DNA of 64,000 bases from a bacterium (lineage in GTDB: Bacteria > Bdellovibrionota_G > JALEGL01), in assembly GCA_022763185.1 (NCBI GenBank), contig JALEGL010000003.1, positions 62,001 through 126,000 on the forward strand, written 5' to 3'. The stretch's first letter is position 1, and every line of letters begins with the position of its first letter. The notes below the pieces were generated by a model, which was given only the letters and a program-made list of their open reading frames with translations, did no database searches and was not told the DNA's origin. A program made the position numbers and the translations under genes. Shown one piece after another: positions 28,530-37,423 of the stretch.

Positions 28530-29804
28530 ATGCATACACAAAGCAAGAAAGATATATTGGGTGGGCTAACAACTTTTTTAACCATGGCTTACATTGTTGT
28601 GGTTAACCCTAGTGTTATTGCTCAACCTGGGACAGGGATGAGTTTTGCTGGAGTCATGACGGCTACGGTTTTGTTGGCATTTACCATGACTTTACTGATG
28701 GGTTTGTATGCCAAGTTGCCTTTTGCGGTTGCACCGGGTTTAGGCGTGAATGCTTTTTTTACTTACACCATTGTATTGGGTAAAGGTGTTGCATGGCCGA
28801 TAGCTCTTGGAGCAGTGTTTTGGGCAGGAGTATTATTTTTACTCTGTTCAGTGTTCAATATTCGTGAAAAAATTGTGATGGCCATTCCACAGAATATACG
28901 CGAAGCTCTGGCTGTAGGTTTGGGCTTATTTTTGGCTTTTATCGGCTTAAAAAATATGGGGGTAGTGGCTCCAGATCCAGATACCTTTGTAAAGTTGGGT
29001 GAGATTAATCTGGAAGTTATCTTGGCTTTGTTGGCCATGATATTGACTGCTTTTTTATTGATGCGGGGTTGGAACAGTGCTTACTTACTGACCATTGTTA
29101 TATCGACAATCGTAGCCAAACTTTTGGGTCAGGTAGAATGGCCTGAACAGTTTTTTAGCATGCCAGACTTTAAATCAGTGTTTATGGCCTTTGAGCCTTG
29201 GCAAGCGCTTAAGCTCAGTTTATTGCCTACCATTATTTCTATTTTTTTCACCGATATGTTTGACTCGCTTTCTACTTTTGTTGGTGTGGCAAAGGCAACA
29301 GATATGGAAAACAGTGAGGGGGAACCCAAAAACTTAAAACAAGGTTTGATTGTAGATGCTTTGGCCACCTTGTTTGCTGGAGTTTTTGGCACATCATCAG
29401 GAACGGCTTACATGGAAAGTGCGGTTGGCATCAAAGCCGGAGGTAAAACCGGATTAAGTGCGATTGTTACGGCCTTATGTTTTTTGCCCTGTTTTTTTAT
29501 TGCGCCAATGGTGGCCATTATTCCAGGCTATGTATCTGGAGCAATTTTGGTTTTGGTGGGCATGGCCATGTTTCAATCGGTTAAAGATATGAATTTTGCG
29601 CGTTATGAAGAAGCTATTCCTAATTTTATGGTTATTTTATTGATACCTTTAACCTTCTCCATCACACACGGTATTTTGTGGGGCTTTATCAGTCATACCA
29701 TTTTGTTTGTTTTGGCAGGTAGACAAAAAGAAGTTTCACTGACCATGTATATTTTAGCCATGATTTCCATGGCGCTGATTGTTATGGAGCAAATGGGTGT
29801 TTAA
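28530..29804 (+). CDS. NCS2/AzgA-type purine permease
   Basis: 424-aa polytopic transporter of the AzgA-like branch (guanine, hypoxanthine or adenine uptake by proton symport). Early helices carry GGLTTFLTMAYIVVVNP and FAVAPGLGVNAFFTY, the latter a substrate-helix signature. TDMFDSLSTFVGVA and GTSSGTAYMESAVGIKAGGKTG are also family motifs. Start taken at the ATG; an upstream GTG at 28509 is possible. It is divergent from the small basic protein. The downstream exporter gene overlaps its 3' end by 8 bases. Confidence 0.9.
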   Translation: MHTQSKKDILGGLTTFLTMAYIVVVNPSVIAQPGTGMSFAGVMTATVLLAFTMTLLMGLYAKLPFAVAPGLGVNAFFTYTIVLGKGVAWPIALGAVFWAGVLFLLCSVFNIREKIVMAIPQNIREALAVGLGLFLAFIGLKNMGVVAPDPDTFVKLGEINLEVILALLAMILTAFLLMRGWNSAYLLTIVISTIVAKLLGQVEWPEQFFSMPDFKSVFMAFEPWQALKLSLLPTIISIFFTDMFDSLSTFVGVAKATDMENSEGEPKNLKQGLIVDALATLFAGVFGTSSGTAYMESAVGIKAGGKTGLSAIVTALCFLPCFFIAPMVAIIPGYVSGAILVLVGMAMFQSVKDMNFARYEEAIPNFMVILLIPLTFSITHGILWGFISHTILFVLAGRQKEVSLTMYILAMISMALIVMEQMGV

Positions 29805-30429
29805 AGATTTAGCACCAATTTTTCTTATCCACTTGTTGGCTCTGTCAAGTCCAGGTCCTGACTTTGCAGTGGTTCTGAAAAACAGTTTTGAATCGCAAAA
29901 AAAAGCCTTGTTCACAGCTCTAGGCATAACATGTGGCTTAATAGGACATGTGACATTAGCCATTGTTGGCTTAGGGGTTCTTTTGCAGCAAACCTTATGG
30001 TTGAGCCAGGCAATTCAAATCTTAGGTGCTCTATACTTGTTTTATTTAGGGGTAAAAATATTTTTAAAATCCAAACCTCACAACAAGACTACAAGCAGTA
30101 AAGTAGCCCAAGATCAATTGGCATTTAAATCATCTCAAGGCGGCTTTAAAGAAGGGTTTTGGGTCAATGTCCTCAATCCAAAAGCCGGTATGTTTATCAT
30201 GAGTCTATTTGCGCAAATGGCGAACTCAGGCAAAGTCTTGCAAACACAGCTTGTTTTAGCCGGCTTTATTCTCACCAGCGCGTGGGTGTGGTTTTCTACA
30301 GTGGCTTTATTTTTGAATATTTCTTATATAAGAGCCATTTTTTTAAAAAATGTGCCAGCAGTCGAAAAGTTAATGGCCTGCATGCTCATCGTGTTTGCCT
30401 GCATCATTTTAAAAAGAACTATGTTGTAA
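29797..30429 (+). CDS. LysE/RhtB family amino-acid exporter
   Basis: 210 aa with about six helices and the family signature HLLALSSPGPDFAVVLKNS at the N-terminus, followed by LGITCGLIGHVTLAIVGLG. A second conserved stretch, GFKEGFWVNVLNPKAGMF, is also typical. The start is GTG, seven bases after GGAG. It overlaps the purine permease gene by 8 bases, suggesting cotranscription. The exported substrate is not predictable. Confidence 0.88.
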   Translation: MFKDLAPIFLIHLLALSSPGPDFAVVLKNSFESQKKALFTALGITCGLIGHVTLAIVGLGVLLQQTLWLSQAIQILGALYLFYLGVKIFLKSKPHNKTTSSKVAQDQLAFKSSQGGFKEGFWVNVLNPKAGMFIMSLFAQMANSGKVLQTQLVLAGFILTSAWVWFSTVALFLNISYIRAIFLKNVPAVEKLMACMLIVFACIILKRTML

Positions 30430-30559
30430 TGAATACCTATAAGAATAAATAGCAAAGTAGGTTGTTTTTATGAAGGCTGGCTATTAGGGGTAGGTGCCCG
30501 CAAAAACTTCACCTCTCATAAAAACAATTAAGTCCTGTACTTTACAAATTATTCAAGTT

Positions 30560-31159
30560 TTATTTGTTGCTCATCCAGCTTTTGAGCATATTCAATCCAG
30601 TGTTGGCCAGATCATCACTGATAGAGCCATCACCATCTTGATCAAGCAGTTGGTTAACCAAGCCCATGTTGTTTGGGTTTTGCTCAGTAGCTTGGCTGAT
30701 AGAACTTGTTAATAAGGCAGTTAAAGAAGTAGCATTAAAATTAGATTGTTTGACCTTTGAACCCAGCATACCCATAAGAATGGGTGTGGCCAACTGTATG
30801 ATTTGATTGATCTGGCTGTTGTCTAAATTAGAACCTTTATTGAAAAATTGCTGAACCAGGTTGGTTTTTGAGCCAAAAACATGACCTAAGATTTTCATAC
30901 CATCGTTAGAGGTTTCATCGGTCATGGCTGAGCTGATATTATTCAAGATAGAGCCGGTATGCTTTTGATTAAGAGCGTTCAATAAGGACTCTGCACCACT
31001 CGACTGATTGGCATTGCGCGCGAGACCTTGCGTTAATACGGGCAAAAAACTTTGAACCAAGCTGTTGACATCTTCTGTGTTGACACCAACTTTGCTTGCT
31101 ATAGCAGAGGCTTCTTGCTGACCAAATTGTGATGATAAAATGTTAAGTATGTTTTCCAT
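30560..31159 (-). CDS. DUF937 family protein with EF-hand-like C-terminus
   Basis: 199 aa, helical. The N-terminus (ILSSQFGQQEASAIASKVGV then SLVQSFLPVLTQGLARN) matches the DUF937 pattern, and ATPILMGMLGSKVKQ continues it. Near the C-terminus DQDGDGSISDDL resembles a calcium-binding loop, as in some members of the family. Function is unknown. Monocistronic. Confidence 0.8.
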   Translation of the reverse strand: MENILNILSSQFGQQEASAIASKVGVNTEDVNSLVQSFLPVLTQGLARNANQSSGAESLLNALNQKHTGSILNNISSAMTDETSNDGMKILGHVFGSKTNLVQQFFNKGSNLDNSQINQIIQLATPILMGMLGSKVKQSNFNATSLTALLTSSISQATEQNPNNMGLVNQLLDQDGDGSISDDLANTGLNMLKSWMSNK

Positions 31160-31520
31160 AGATTAGCAAGTTAATTAAAAGTTTAGAGATTAGCAAATGG
31201 ATTTTATAAATATAAAACTTATTTTTTTTTGAAATTGATTATTGATTTAAGTTTATCTTGTGCTGACTTTCAAGTTACAGACCTTATTGAGGAACCAAGT
31301 CCAGAGCAATTTTCAGTTGTTGCGATATGTTATTTAGAGAATCAAGATGGTTTAGGGATATTTGAAGTATGTTCAGTATAAGCGATAGTAAGGAAAGAAT
31401 AAAATGGAACCTTAGCAAAGCTAAATAGCAACTTTTATACAAATACATCCTCAAGTTATTTGGTTTATTAAGAAAACAGCGAGGCTAAAAAAACAAGCCT
31501 GCATCCTCGGTATACTTAAA
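31160..31520. other. Non-coding stretch with a possible lipoprotein-like remnant
   Basis: No clear gene. A 51-codon frame at 31229-31381 (+) starting with TTG reads LKLIIDLSLSCADFQVTDL and ends FEVCSV; it resembles the tail of a lipoprotein signal plus a short acidic peptide, but has no ribosome site. It may be a remnant or chance. Confidence 0.3.
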
Positions 31521-31550
31521 TTGCTGGCTTTTTTAAAGTGAATGTACAAT
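31521..31550 (+). promoter_or_regulatory. Putative sigma-70-type promoter of dxs
   Basis: TTGCTG (31521-31526), 18 bases, TACAAT (31545-31550), about 90 bases upstream of the dxs start. Confidence 0.4.
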
Positions 31551-31640
31551 TTTTTTTTTACTTAAATAGTTGTATTTAAAAATTAAAAATCAGAAAAAGT
31601 GCAAGTTGCTCTAAAAGTTAGAACATGGTAGGACATTAAC

Positions 31641-33620
31641 GTGAGTTCTACAAAAAAATATATCCCAGGTTCATTATTGCAAAGCATTGATAATCCATAT
31701 CAAATGCGAGACAAGTTAGAGGTTAAACAACTTCCTCAGCTCTGTCAGGAGCTTAGACAGTACATTATTGATATTGTGTCGGAGCAAGGTGGGCATCTTG
31801 GAGCCAGTCTAGGTGTCATTGAAATGACCGTGGCCTTGCATTACGCGTACAATACCCCTAAAGACCAATTGGTCTGGGATGTGGGGCATCAAGCCTATGC
31901 TCATAAGATTTTAACGGAAAGAAGAGATGTTTTTCCAAGCAACCGTAAATATGGGGGGATCAGCGGTTTTCCAAAGCGAAGTGAAAGCGAGTATGATACT
32001 TTTGGTGTAGGACACTCATCAACGTCTATTTCAGCTGCTTTAGGTATGGCTGTGGCCAGTAAACTTACACCCAATGATGATCGCAAGTCTATTGCCGTTA
32101 TAGGGGATGGCGCCATGAATGCTGGCTTATCATTTGAAGCTTTAAATCACGGCGGTGTTGAAGAAGCCGATATATTGGTGGTTCTTAATGACAACTGCAT
32201 GAGTATTGACCCCAATGTGGGTGCACTAAAAGAGTACTTGTCTCATATTACTGCCAGTCATACCTATAACAGAATTAAAGACGAAGTCTGGGGTTTGTTG
32301 GGCAAGATTTCCAATTACGGACCGGACCCAAGAGCCGTTGTTCAACGTTTAACCGATATTCTAAAAAACTCAGTTTTAAAAGAAAGTAACTTTTTTGAAT
32401 CTCTTAAGTGGCGTTACTTTGGTCCCATTGATGGCCATAATGTTGAGCATATGGTGCGCATGTTTAAAGATTTAAAAGATATTCCTGGACCCAAACTTTT
32501 ACATTGCATTACCACCAAAGGTAAGGGTTATCAGCCAGCTGAAGATGGTTCGGCCACGGTTTGGCATGCCCCAGGATTGTTTGATAAAAGCAATGGTGAA
32601 ATCATTAAATCCAGTAAAACTGAGCCACAGCCGCCAAAGTTTCAAGATGTATTTGGCCATACTTTGGTTGAGCTTGCTAAGAAAAATAAAAAAATTGCAG
32701 GTGTTACGCCTGCCATGCCTACCGGTTGCTCATTAAAGTTTATGATGGAAGAAATTCCAGAAAGAAGTTTTGATGTTGGGATTGCCGAGCAGCATGCGGT
32801 TACGTTCTCAGCAGGTTTAGCCACACAAGGTATGATTCCATTTTGTAATATTTATTCTAGCTTTATGCAAAGAGCGTATGACCAAGTCATTCACGATGTA
32901 GCTTTGCAAGACTTGAATGTTGTTTTTTGCTTAGACCGCGGAGGTCTAGTAGGGGCTGATGGTGCAACTCATCATGGAGCTTATGACATTGCGTATATGC
33001 GCTGTATCCCAAACATGATTGTAGCCTGTCCTATGGATGAGATTGAACTGCGCAACTTGATGTATACAGCGCAAGCAGATGGTCATGGACCTTTTTCTAT
33101 TCGTTACCCAAGGGGGCAAGGTGTGATTGCAGATTGGCAGCAAGCTTTTGAAGTGATCAATATTGGTCAGGGTAGACAGTTAACCGAAGGTGACGATCTT
33201 GCAATTTTAAGCATTGGCGCTATTGGTAATGAAGCAAGCAAAGCCATCGCGGAATTAAAAAAGCAAGGCATTAACGTCGCTCATTATGATATGCGTTTTG
33301 TGAAGCCTATTGATGAGGTGCTTTTGCACACAGTGTTTAAGCAGTATGACAAAGTGATTACTTTGGAAGATGGCTGTCTTCAAGGTGGCTTTGGATCAGC
33401 TGTCCTTGAGTTTATGGCAGATCATCATTATCATGCAAAGCTCGTGCGTTTAGGTATTCCAGATCGCTATATTCAGCATGGTACCCAGCAAGAGCTATAT
33501 AAAGAGTGTGGCTATGATGCAGAAAGTATTGCTGAGACTTGCTTGCAACAATTAAAATCCAAGCAAAAAAAAACAGCGTCTATAGCAAAAAAACAAGCTC
33601 TCATGAGTGAAGCGATATAA
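31641..33620 (+). CDS. dxs: 1-deoxy-D-xylulose-5-phosphate synthase
   Basis: Thiamine-diphosphate enzyme that condenses pyruvate and glyceraldehyde 3-phosphate, the first step of the MEP isoprenoid pathway. ThDP and substrate-site residues are visible: His52 (GGHLG), His83 (VGHQAYAHKI), His125 (VGHSSTS), the GDGAMN motif at 155-160 with Asn184 for the magnesium ion, and the second-domain IAEQHAVTFSAGLA. 659 aa, slightly longer than the usual 620-640 because of a short Lys-rich tail. The start is GTG, seven bases after AGGA. Stand-alone. Confidence 0.96.
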   Translation: MSSTKKYIPGSLLQSIDNPYQMRDKLEVKQLPQLCQELRQYIIDIVSEQGGHLGASLGVIEMTVALHYAYNTPKDQLVWDVGHQAYAHKILTERRDVFPSNRKYGGISGFPKRSESEYDTFGVGHSSTSISAALGMAVASKLTPNDDRKSIAVIGDGAMNAGLSFEALNHGGVEEADILVVLNDNCMSIDPNVGALKEYLSHITASHTYNRIKDEVWGLLGKISNYGPDPRAVVQRLTDILKNSVLKESNFFESLKWRYFGPIDGHNVEHMVRMFKDLKDIPGPKLLHCITTKGKGYQPAEDGSATVWHAPGLFDKSNGEIIKSSKTEPQPPKFQDVFGHTLVELAKKNKKIAGVTPAMPTGCSLKFMMEEIPERSFDVGIAEQHAVTFSAGLATQGMIPFCNIYSSFMQRAYDQVIHDVALQDLNVVFCLDRGGLVGADGATHHGAYDIAYMRCIPNMIVACPMDEIELRNLMYTAQADGHGPFSIRYPRGQGVIADWQQAFEVINIGQGRQLTEGDDLAILSIGAIGNEASKAIAELKKQGINVAHYDMRFVKPIDEVLLHTVFKQYDKVITLEDGCLQGGFGSAVLEFMADHHYHAKLVRLGIPDRYIQHGTQQELYKECGYDAESIAETCLQQLKSKQKKTASIAKKQALMSEAI

Positions 33621-33686
33621 GTTATTTTTCCAATAAAGAAATGAACGTTCTGGTTGCGTAAAAATTACACGCTAAATGTGAAGTCA

Positions 33687-34346
33687 TTACTCACAGGCAC
33701 CCAAGCCGCTAGTATTGACTTCTGATTTGGCCCATAAGGTTTCTTTTTCACCTTTTTCCCCCATTTTGGGTTGATAAATAAGACCATCTTGGCTGATTTC
33801 AAGTTCTCGGGCCTTTGCGTTTGGATCTAAGTAGCTTGAGCTGATCACAACTTGATAATGCCAGGGAACACAATTAAAACTTTGATCGGTAGGCACGGAA
33901 ATGGATTGACCACAGCTCCCAGAGTTTGAACACAGCATAGGGTTACCATTTTCATCAATCCAGAGTTTACAGCTGTTGCTGATATTTAGACTGCAATTGG
34001 CAATAGAAAGAGGTGATTCAATGGCTTGCTGATAGGTTGCCAATACAGCATCTGTGCCGCCACAAGAGTTGGCATTTTGTCCATGGTCTTCATTGTCATC
34101 TAAGTAAACCACAATACTTTCTCCATCCGAAAAATCCAAACAAGTCCATAAGCCCCGGCGCTGCGCTTCGTTTTGTGCTTTAATAATGGCAGACTCAAGA
34201 TCTAAAAGAGAACGTCGTAGTGCTTGCTTTGCACGCATACCAGAATAGGCTTGTGTTCCCAGCAAAATAATTGTGGCTGCAATCACTAAGGTGAGCATGA
34301 GTTCAATCAAAGTTAATCCTAAACGTTTATTGTTGAGTATTTTCAC
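33687..34346 (-). CDS. Type II secretion/type IV pilus pseudopilin (GspH/FimT-like)
   Basis: 219 aa with a prepilin N-terminus: short basic leader MKILNNKRLG, cleavage before LTLIELMLTLVIAATII, and the conserved Glu at the fifth mature position. The globular part has four or more cysteines (WTCLDF, SCGG, NCSL, SCKL, CSNSGSCG) and a FNCVPWHY segment, in keeping with a GspH-like fold. The start is GTG. It is divergent from the deaminase gene. No other pilin gene lies next to it. Confidence 0.8.
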   Translation of the reverse strand: MKILNNKRLGLTLIELMLTLVIAATIILLGTQAYSGMRAKQALRRSLLDLESAIIKAQNEAQRRGLWTCLDFSDGESIVVYLDDNEDHGQNANSCGGTDAVLATYQQAIESPLSIANCSLNISNSCKLWIDENGNPMLCSNSGSCGQSISVPTDQSFNCVPWHYQVVISSSYLDPNAKARELEISQDGLIYQPKMGEKGEKETLWAKSEVNTSGLGACE

Positions 34347-34392
34347 TGTTATTAACTATACCATTAATTTTTTGATATACTCAACAATTGCT

Positions 34393-35121
34393 ATGGATGA
34401 TCAATTTAATCTTACAATATCTGCTCCAAAACGCTGGGATCAATTTTTACAAACATCTGAAAGCTTTGTTGAGGACAAGAATTTTTTAAAGGTCTTAATT
34501 AACTTTATGCAAGATGAGATGCGTTTTTGTAAACAAAATCAACAAGCTTACGGTCCTTTTGCGGCAATGGTGGCCATTCCACAAGAGGTTGTTTTTTTAG
34601 ATGGTTCAAAAAAAATAATGGGTGATGACTATTTTAAGCAGAAAGAAAGAGCAGGCATAAAAGAAGTGTTGTCTTGGCGGCCAATCAGTATTGGCTGCAA
34701 TCAGGTGGTTGCAACTGGACAAGCTATTTTGCATGGTGAAGTGGTAGCTGCCGTTAGAGCAGGTCAGTACTTTAAGGATAATGGTTTTCTTGAGCCGTAT
34801 GATTTTTCAAAAAATCATTGTTTATTGGCCACAACCAGTGCCCCTTGTGAGATGTGTTTGAATGTTATTAAATGGCTAAAGCCAAAAAAAATAATTGCTG
34901 GGGGATCTCGTTTGGATACCTATGAACATACCTGTTTTAATGAAGGGCTTACAGATGAAGGTTTGACTATTTTAAAGGCGAGTCAAAATTATCCTGAGCA
35001 AGAATCCTGGGTAGAAGAGCTCGATACTTGGGGTATTAAAGTGAGCGCAGGTGTTATGCGTAGTCAGGTGATTGAAGAAATTTTAAAGCCCTACGATGGG
35101 GTTATTTATCAGCCAGAATAA
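34393..35121 (+). CDS. Cytidine/deoxycytidylate/guanine deaminase-superfamily protein
   Basis: 242 aa from the ATG; the longer frame overlaps the pseudopilin gene and is unlikely. The zinc and catalytic motifs are HGE (114-116, HGEVVAAVRAG) and PCEMC (Cys152, Cys155) in TTSAPCEMCLNVIKWLKPKKI. It is longer than TadA or typical guanine deaminase, with an N-terminal region of about 50 residues. The substrate base or nucleoside is not known. It converges with the Ppx gene and overlaps it by 13 bases. Confidence 0.85.
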   Translation: MDDQFNLTISAPKRWDQFLQTSESFVEDKNFLKVLINFMQDEMRFCKQNQQAYGPFAAMVAIPQEVVFLDGSKKIMGDDYFKQKERAGIKEVLSWRPISIGCNQVVATGQAILHGEVVAAVRAGQYFKDNGFLEPYDFSKNHCLLATTSAPCEMCLNVIKWLKPKKIIAGGSRLDTYEHTCFNEGLTDEGLTILKASQNYPEQESWVEELDTWGIKVSAGVMRSQVIEEILKPYDGVIYQPE

Positions 35122-36056
35122 TGATCAAGTACATCAAACAGTTTGCCGTAGCGGATGCCTCTATCGTAAACTTGAATATGGTCTGTTTTAAAAAAGTGCA
35201 TTAGGCATTCAATGATGATGAGTCCTGGTAAGATAACATCGGCTCTTTTTGGATCTATGCCAGGGAGTTGTTTGATTTGGTCAATAGCTAAAGGCAATAT
35301 CTGTTTAATGCTATCAGCAATATTTTTTTTGGATAGTTTAAAACCATTCACGTGATCTGAAGCATAGGTTTTGAGTTGAAGCAGCATGGAAGCGCTCTGA
35401 GTAAAGGAACCCGCCGTACCATAGAAGTTTGTGTTGGCGGGGGGTTGAATTGTACAGGCAGTTAGTTGTTTTAGGATGTGTTGACGCGCTAAATCAAGTC
35501 CCTCAAGTGAAGGGCTAGGTTTAAAAAACATATCCAATAATTTTACTGTACCAAATTTTATGCTTTGACTTTCTTTTAGATGGTTTTGGTGTCCTAAAGC
35601 AATTTCTGTTGAGCCACCGCCAATATCAAATAAAATATTTTTACTGGCCAAAGGGTAGCAATCTTTGAGTGATAAATAGCTTAAGCGTGCTTCTTCTTGT
35701 CCAGAAATGATCTCTATGGAACCAGAAGAAAAAACTTTTTCCAATATTGAGACAACTTCTTTCTGGTTTTTTGCTTCTCGGATGGCACTGCTGGCAGTAA
35801 TAAAAATATGGTAAGGCAGGTGATGATCATCTAAAATTGTTTTACAGGTTTGAAGGTCGTTGTAGGCACGCTCAATGGCCTGTTTTTTGATAGTTTTACT
35901 TTGGGCAAAGCCTTCCCCCAAACGAGGCATAAAATAATGATCAAACAAAAACTTTAATTGTTTATTTTGATAGTGTGCACCTAACATTAACAGTGAGTTG
36001 GTGCCTATATCAATGGTAGCGACAATAGATTCGTTAAGGGTCTGTTTTTTATGCAT
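35109..36056 (-). CDS. Ppx/GppA family phosphatase
   Basis: 315 aa with the actin-like ATPase fold: phosphate-1 motif TIDIGTNSLLML near residue 15, ITASSAIREAKN, and phosphate-2 motif FDIGGGSTEIAL. The family hydrolyses polyphosphate or the pppGpp 5' phosphate. At 315 aa it is the short form lacking the HD-like C-terminal domain of full-length E. coli Ppx and GppA, so the precise substrate is open. Confidence 0.9.
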   Translation of the reverse strand: MHKKQTLNESIVATIDIGTNSLLMLGAHYQNKQLKFLFDHYFMPRLGEGFAQSKTIKKQAIERAYNDLQTCKTILDDHHLPYHIFITASSAIREAKNQKEVVSILEKVFSSGSIEIISGQEEARLSYLSLKDCYPLASKNILFDIGGGSTEIALGHQNHLKESQSIKFGTVKLLDMFFKPSPSLEGLDLARQHILKQLTACTIQPPANTNFYGTAGSFTQSASMLLQLKTYASDHVNGFKLSKKNIADSIKQILPLAIDQIKQLPGIDPKRADVILPGLIIIECLMHFFKTDHIQVYDRGIRYGKLFDVLDHYSG

Positions 36057-36156
36057 GATATGGATGGTATTACAATCAACCTTCTTAAGTTATGTCAATG
36101 GCGAGATATCTGGATAAAAAATAGTAAAAAATAAAAATTATGTTAATCCTTTAAGG

Positions 36157-37395
36157 ATGAAAAAAAATAGTTTTTTGCAATACTTAAGTTTTATTGGTCC
36201 AGGTATTGTTTTAGCGGCAACCGGTATTGGTTCAGGAGATATGATTGCAACTGCTGTTGGTGGAGCAAATTTTGGGACCGGTATTTTATGGAGTGTAGGC
36301 TTGGGCGTTACTCTAAAATTTGCATTGAATGAATCCATGGCAAGATTTCAGTTGGCCACTGGAGAAACCATTTTAGAAGCCTGGATGAAGTACCTTCATC
36401 GTTCAGTGGGGATTGTTTTTTTAATTTATTTATTGTTGTGGAGTTTTATTGTTGCAGCAGCAACTGTATCTGCCACCGGCCTTGCTGCGCATACACTTTT
36501 TCCTAGTTTAAGCGTTGCTCAATGGGCAGTGATACATAGTGTAGTTGCCTATGTTTTGGTTAAGTTAGGGAGTTATCATTTTCTTGAGCAACTTATGAAA
36601 ATTTTGGTTGCCGGGATGTTTATCCTTATTGTCTATTGTGCTTGGAGTTTAGGCGTGTCCTGGAATACATTGCAAGGCTTCATACCATCAATTAATGCAA
36701 AGCATATGATCTCCGTATTCAGTATTGTTGGAGCTGTAGGTGGGAGTGTGACATTGTTAAGTTATAGCTATTGGATGCAAGAAAGAAAGTGGGAGGGCTT
36801 AAGTTATTTAAAAGCAGTACGTTTGGATTTGTTTGTCGCTTATGCATTGACCGGATGTTTTTGTGCAGCGGTTGTTATGATTGCGAGTAGAGTAGAGAGT
36901 AGTGCCTTACAAAATGGAAATATTGTGATTGCACTGGCAGAGCAAATTGAATTGGCTAGCAATCAGCTTGGAAAAAAATTATTTATTTGGGGATTTTGGG
37001 CAGCCGTTTTTTCTTCAGTTTTAGGTGTATGGCAAGGGGTGCCATATATTTTTCAAAACTTCATGCAATGCCAAAGGCAGAACAAACATGCAAAAAATTC
37101 CAATCGTATCTTAAGCTTTGTTCATCAGCATGCTTACCATCTGTTTCTTTGTTATTTGGCTTTCCCACCGTTACTGTTGTTGCTGTTCAATAAACCAATT
37201 TGGGTGGTTATTGTTTATACTTTGGTTGGGGCTTTATTTATGCCATTTTTAGCTTTGAGTTTGTTTTTGCTCAACAACAGAAAAAAATTAATGCATACAG
37301 CGCGGAACCAATTTTTCAGTAACTTTGCTCTGATATTTTGCCTGCTGATGTTTATTGCTATGGCAATCTATAAAATTTCTAAATTAAAGTTCTAG
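36157..37395 (+). CDS. NRAMP-family transporter lacking the usual metal-site motifs
   Basis: 412-aa membrane protein with about eleven helices and the NRAMP fold. The first helix reads LAATGIGSGDMIATAVGG (about 19-36) where classical NRAMPs have the metal-binding DPGN. Helix 6 reads VGGSVTLLSYSYWMQE where MPHN is expected. Both motifs that bind Mn/Fe are therefore absent. The protein is probably a divergent branch with another ion or solute. No ribosome site stronger than AAGGA is seen before the ATG. Confidence 0.82.
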   Translation: MKKNSFLQYLSFIGPGIVLAATGIGSGDMIATAVGGANFGTGILWSVGLGVTLKFALNESMARFQLATGETILEAWMKYLHRSVGIVFLIYLLLWSFIVAAATVSATGLAAHTLFPSLSVAQWAVIHSVVAYVLVKLGSYHFLEQLMKILVAGMFILIVYCAWSLGVSWNTLQGFIPSINAKHMISVFSIVGAVGGSVTLLSYSYWMQERKWEGLSYLKAVRLDLFVAYALTGCFCAAVVMIASRVESSALQNGNIVIALAEQIELASNQLGKKLFIWGFWAAVFSSVLGVWQGVPYIFQNFMQCQRQNKHAKNSNRILSFVHQHAYHLFLCYLAFPPLLLLLFNKPIWVVIVYTLVGALFMPFLALSLFLLNNRKKLMHTARNQFFSNFALIFCLLMFIAMAIYKISKLKF

Positions 37396-37423
37396 AGCTA
37401 AGTGTAAGCAACGATCAATACTG

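Noticed and set aside
31450-31510. GC-containing hairpin-like segment before dxs (CGAGGC ... GCCTGCATCCTCG)
   Set aside because: The arms match only partly and no known riboswitch pattern could be recognised.
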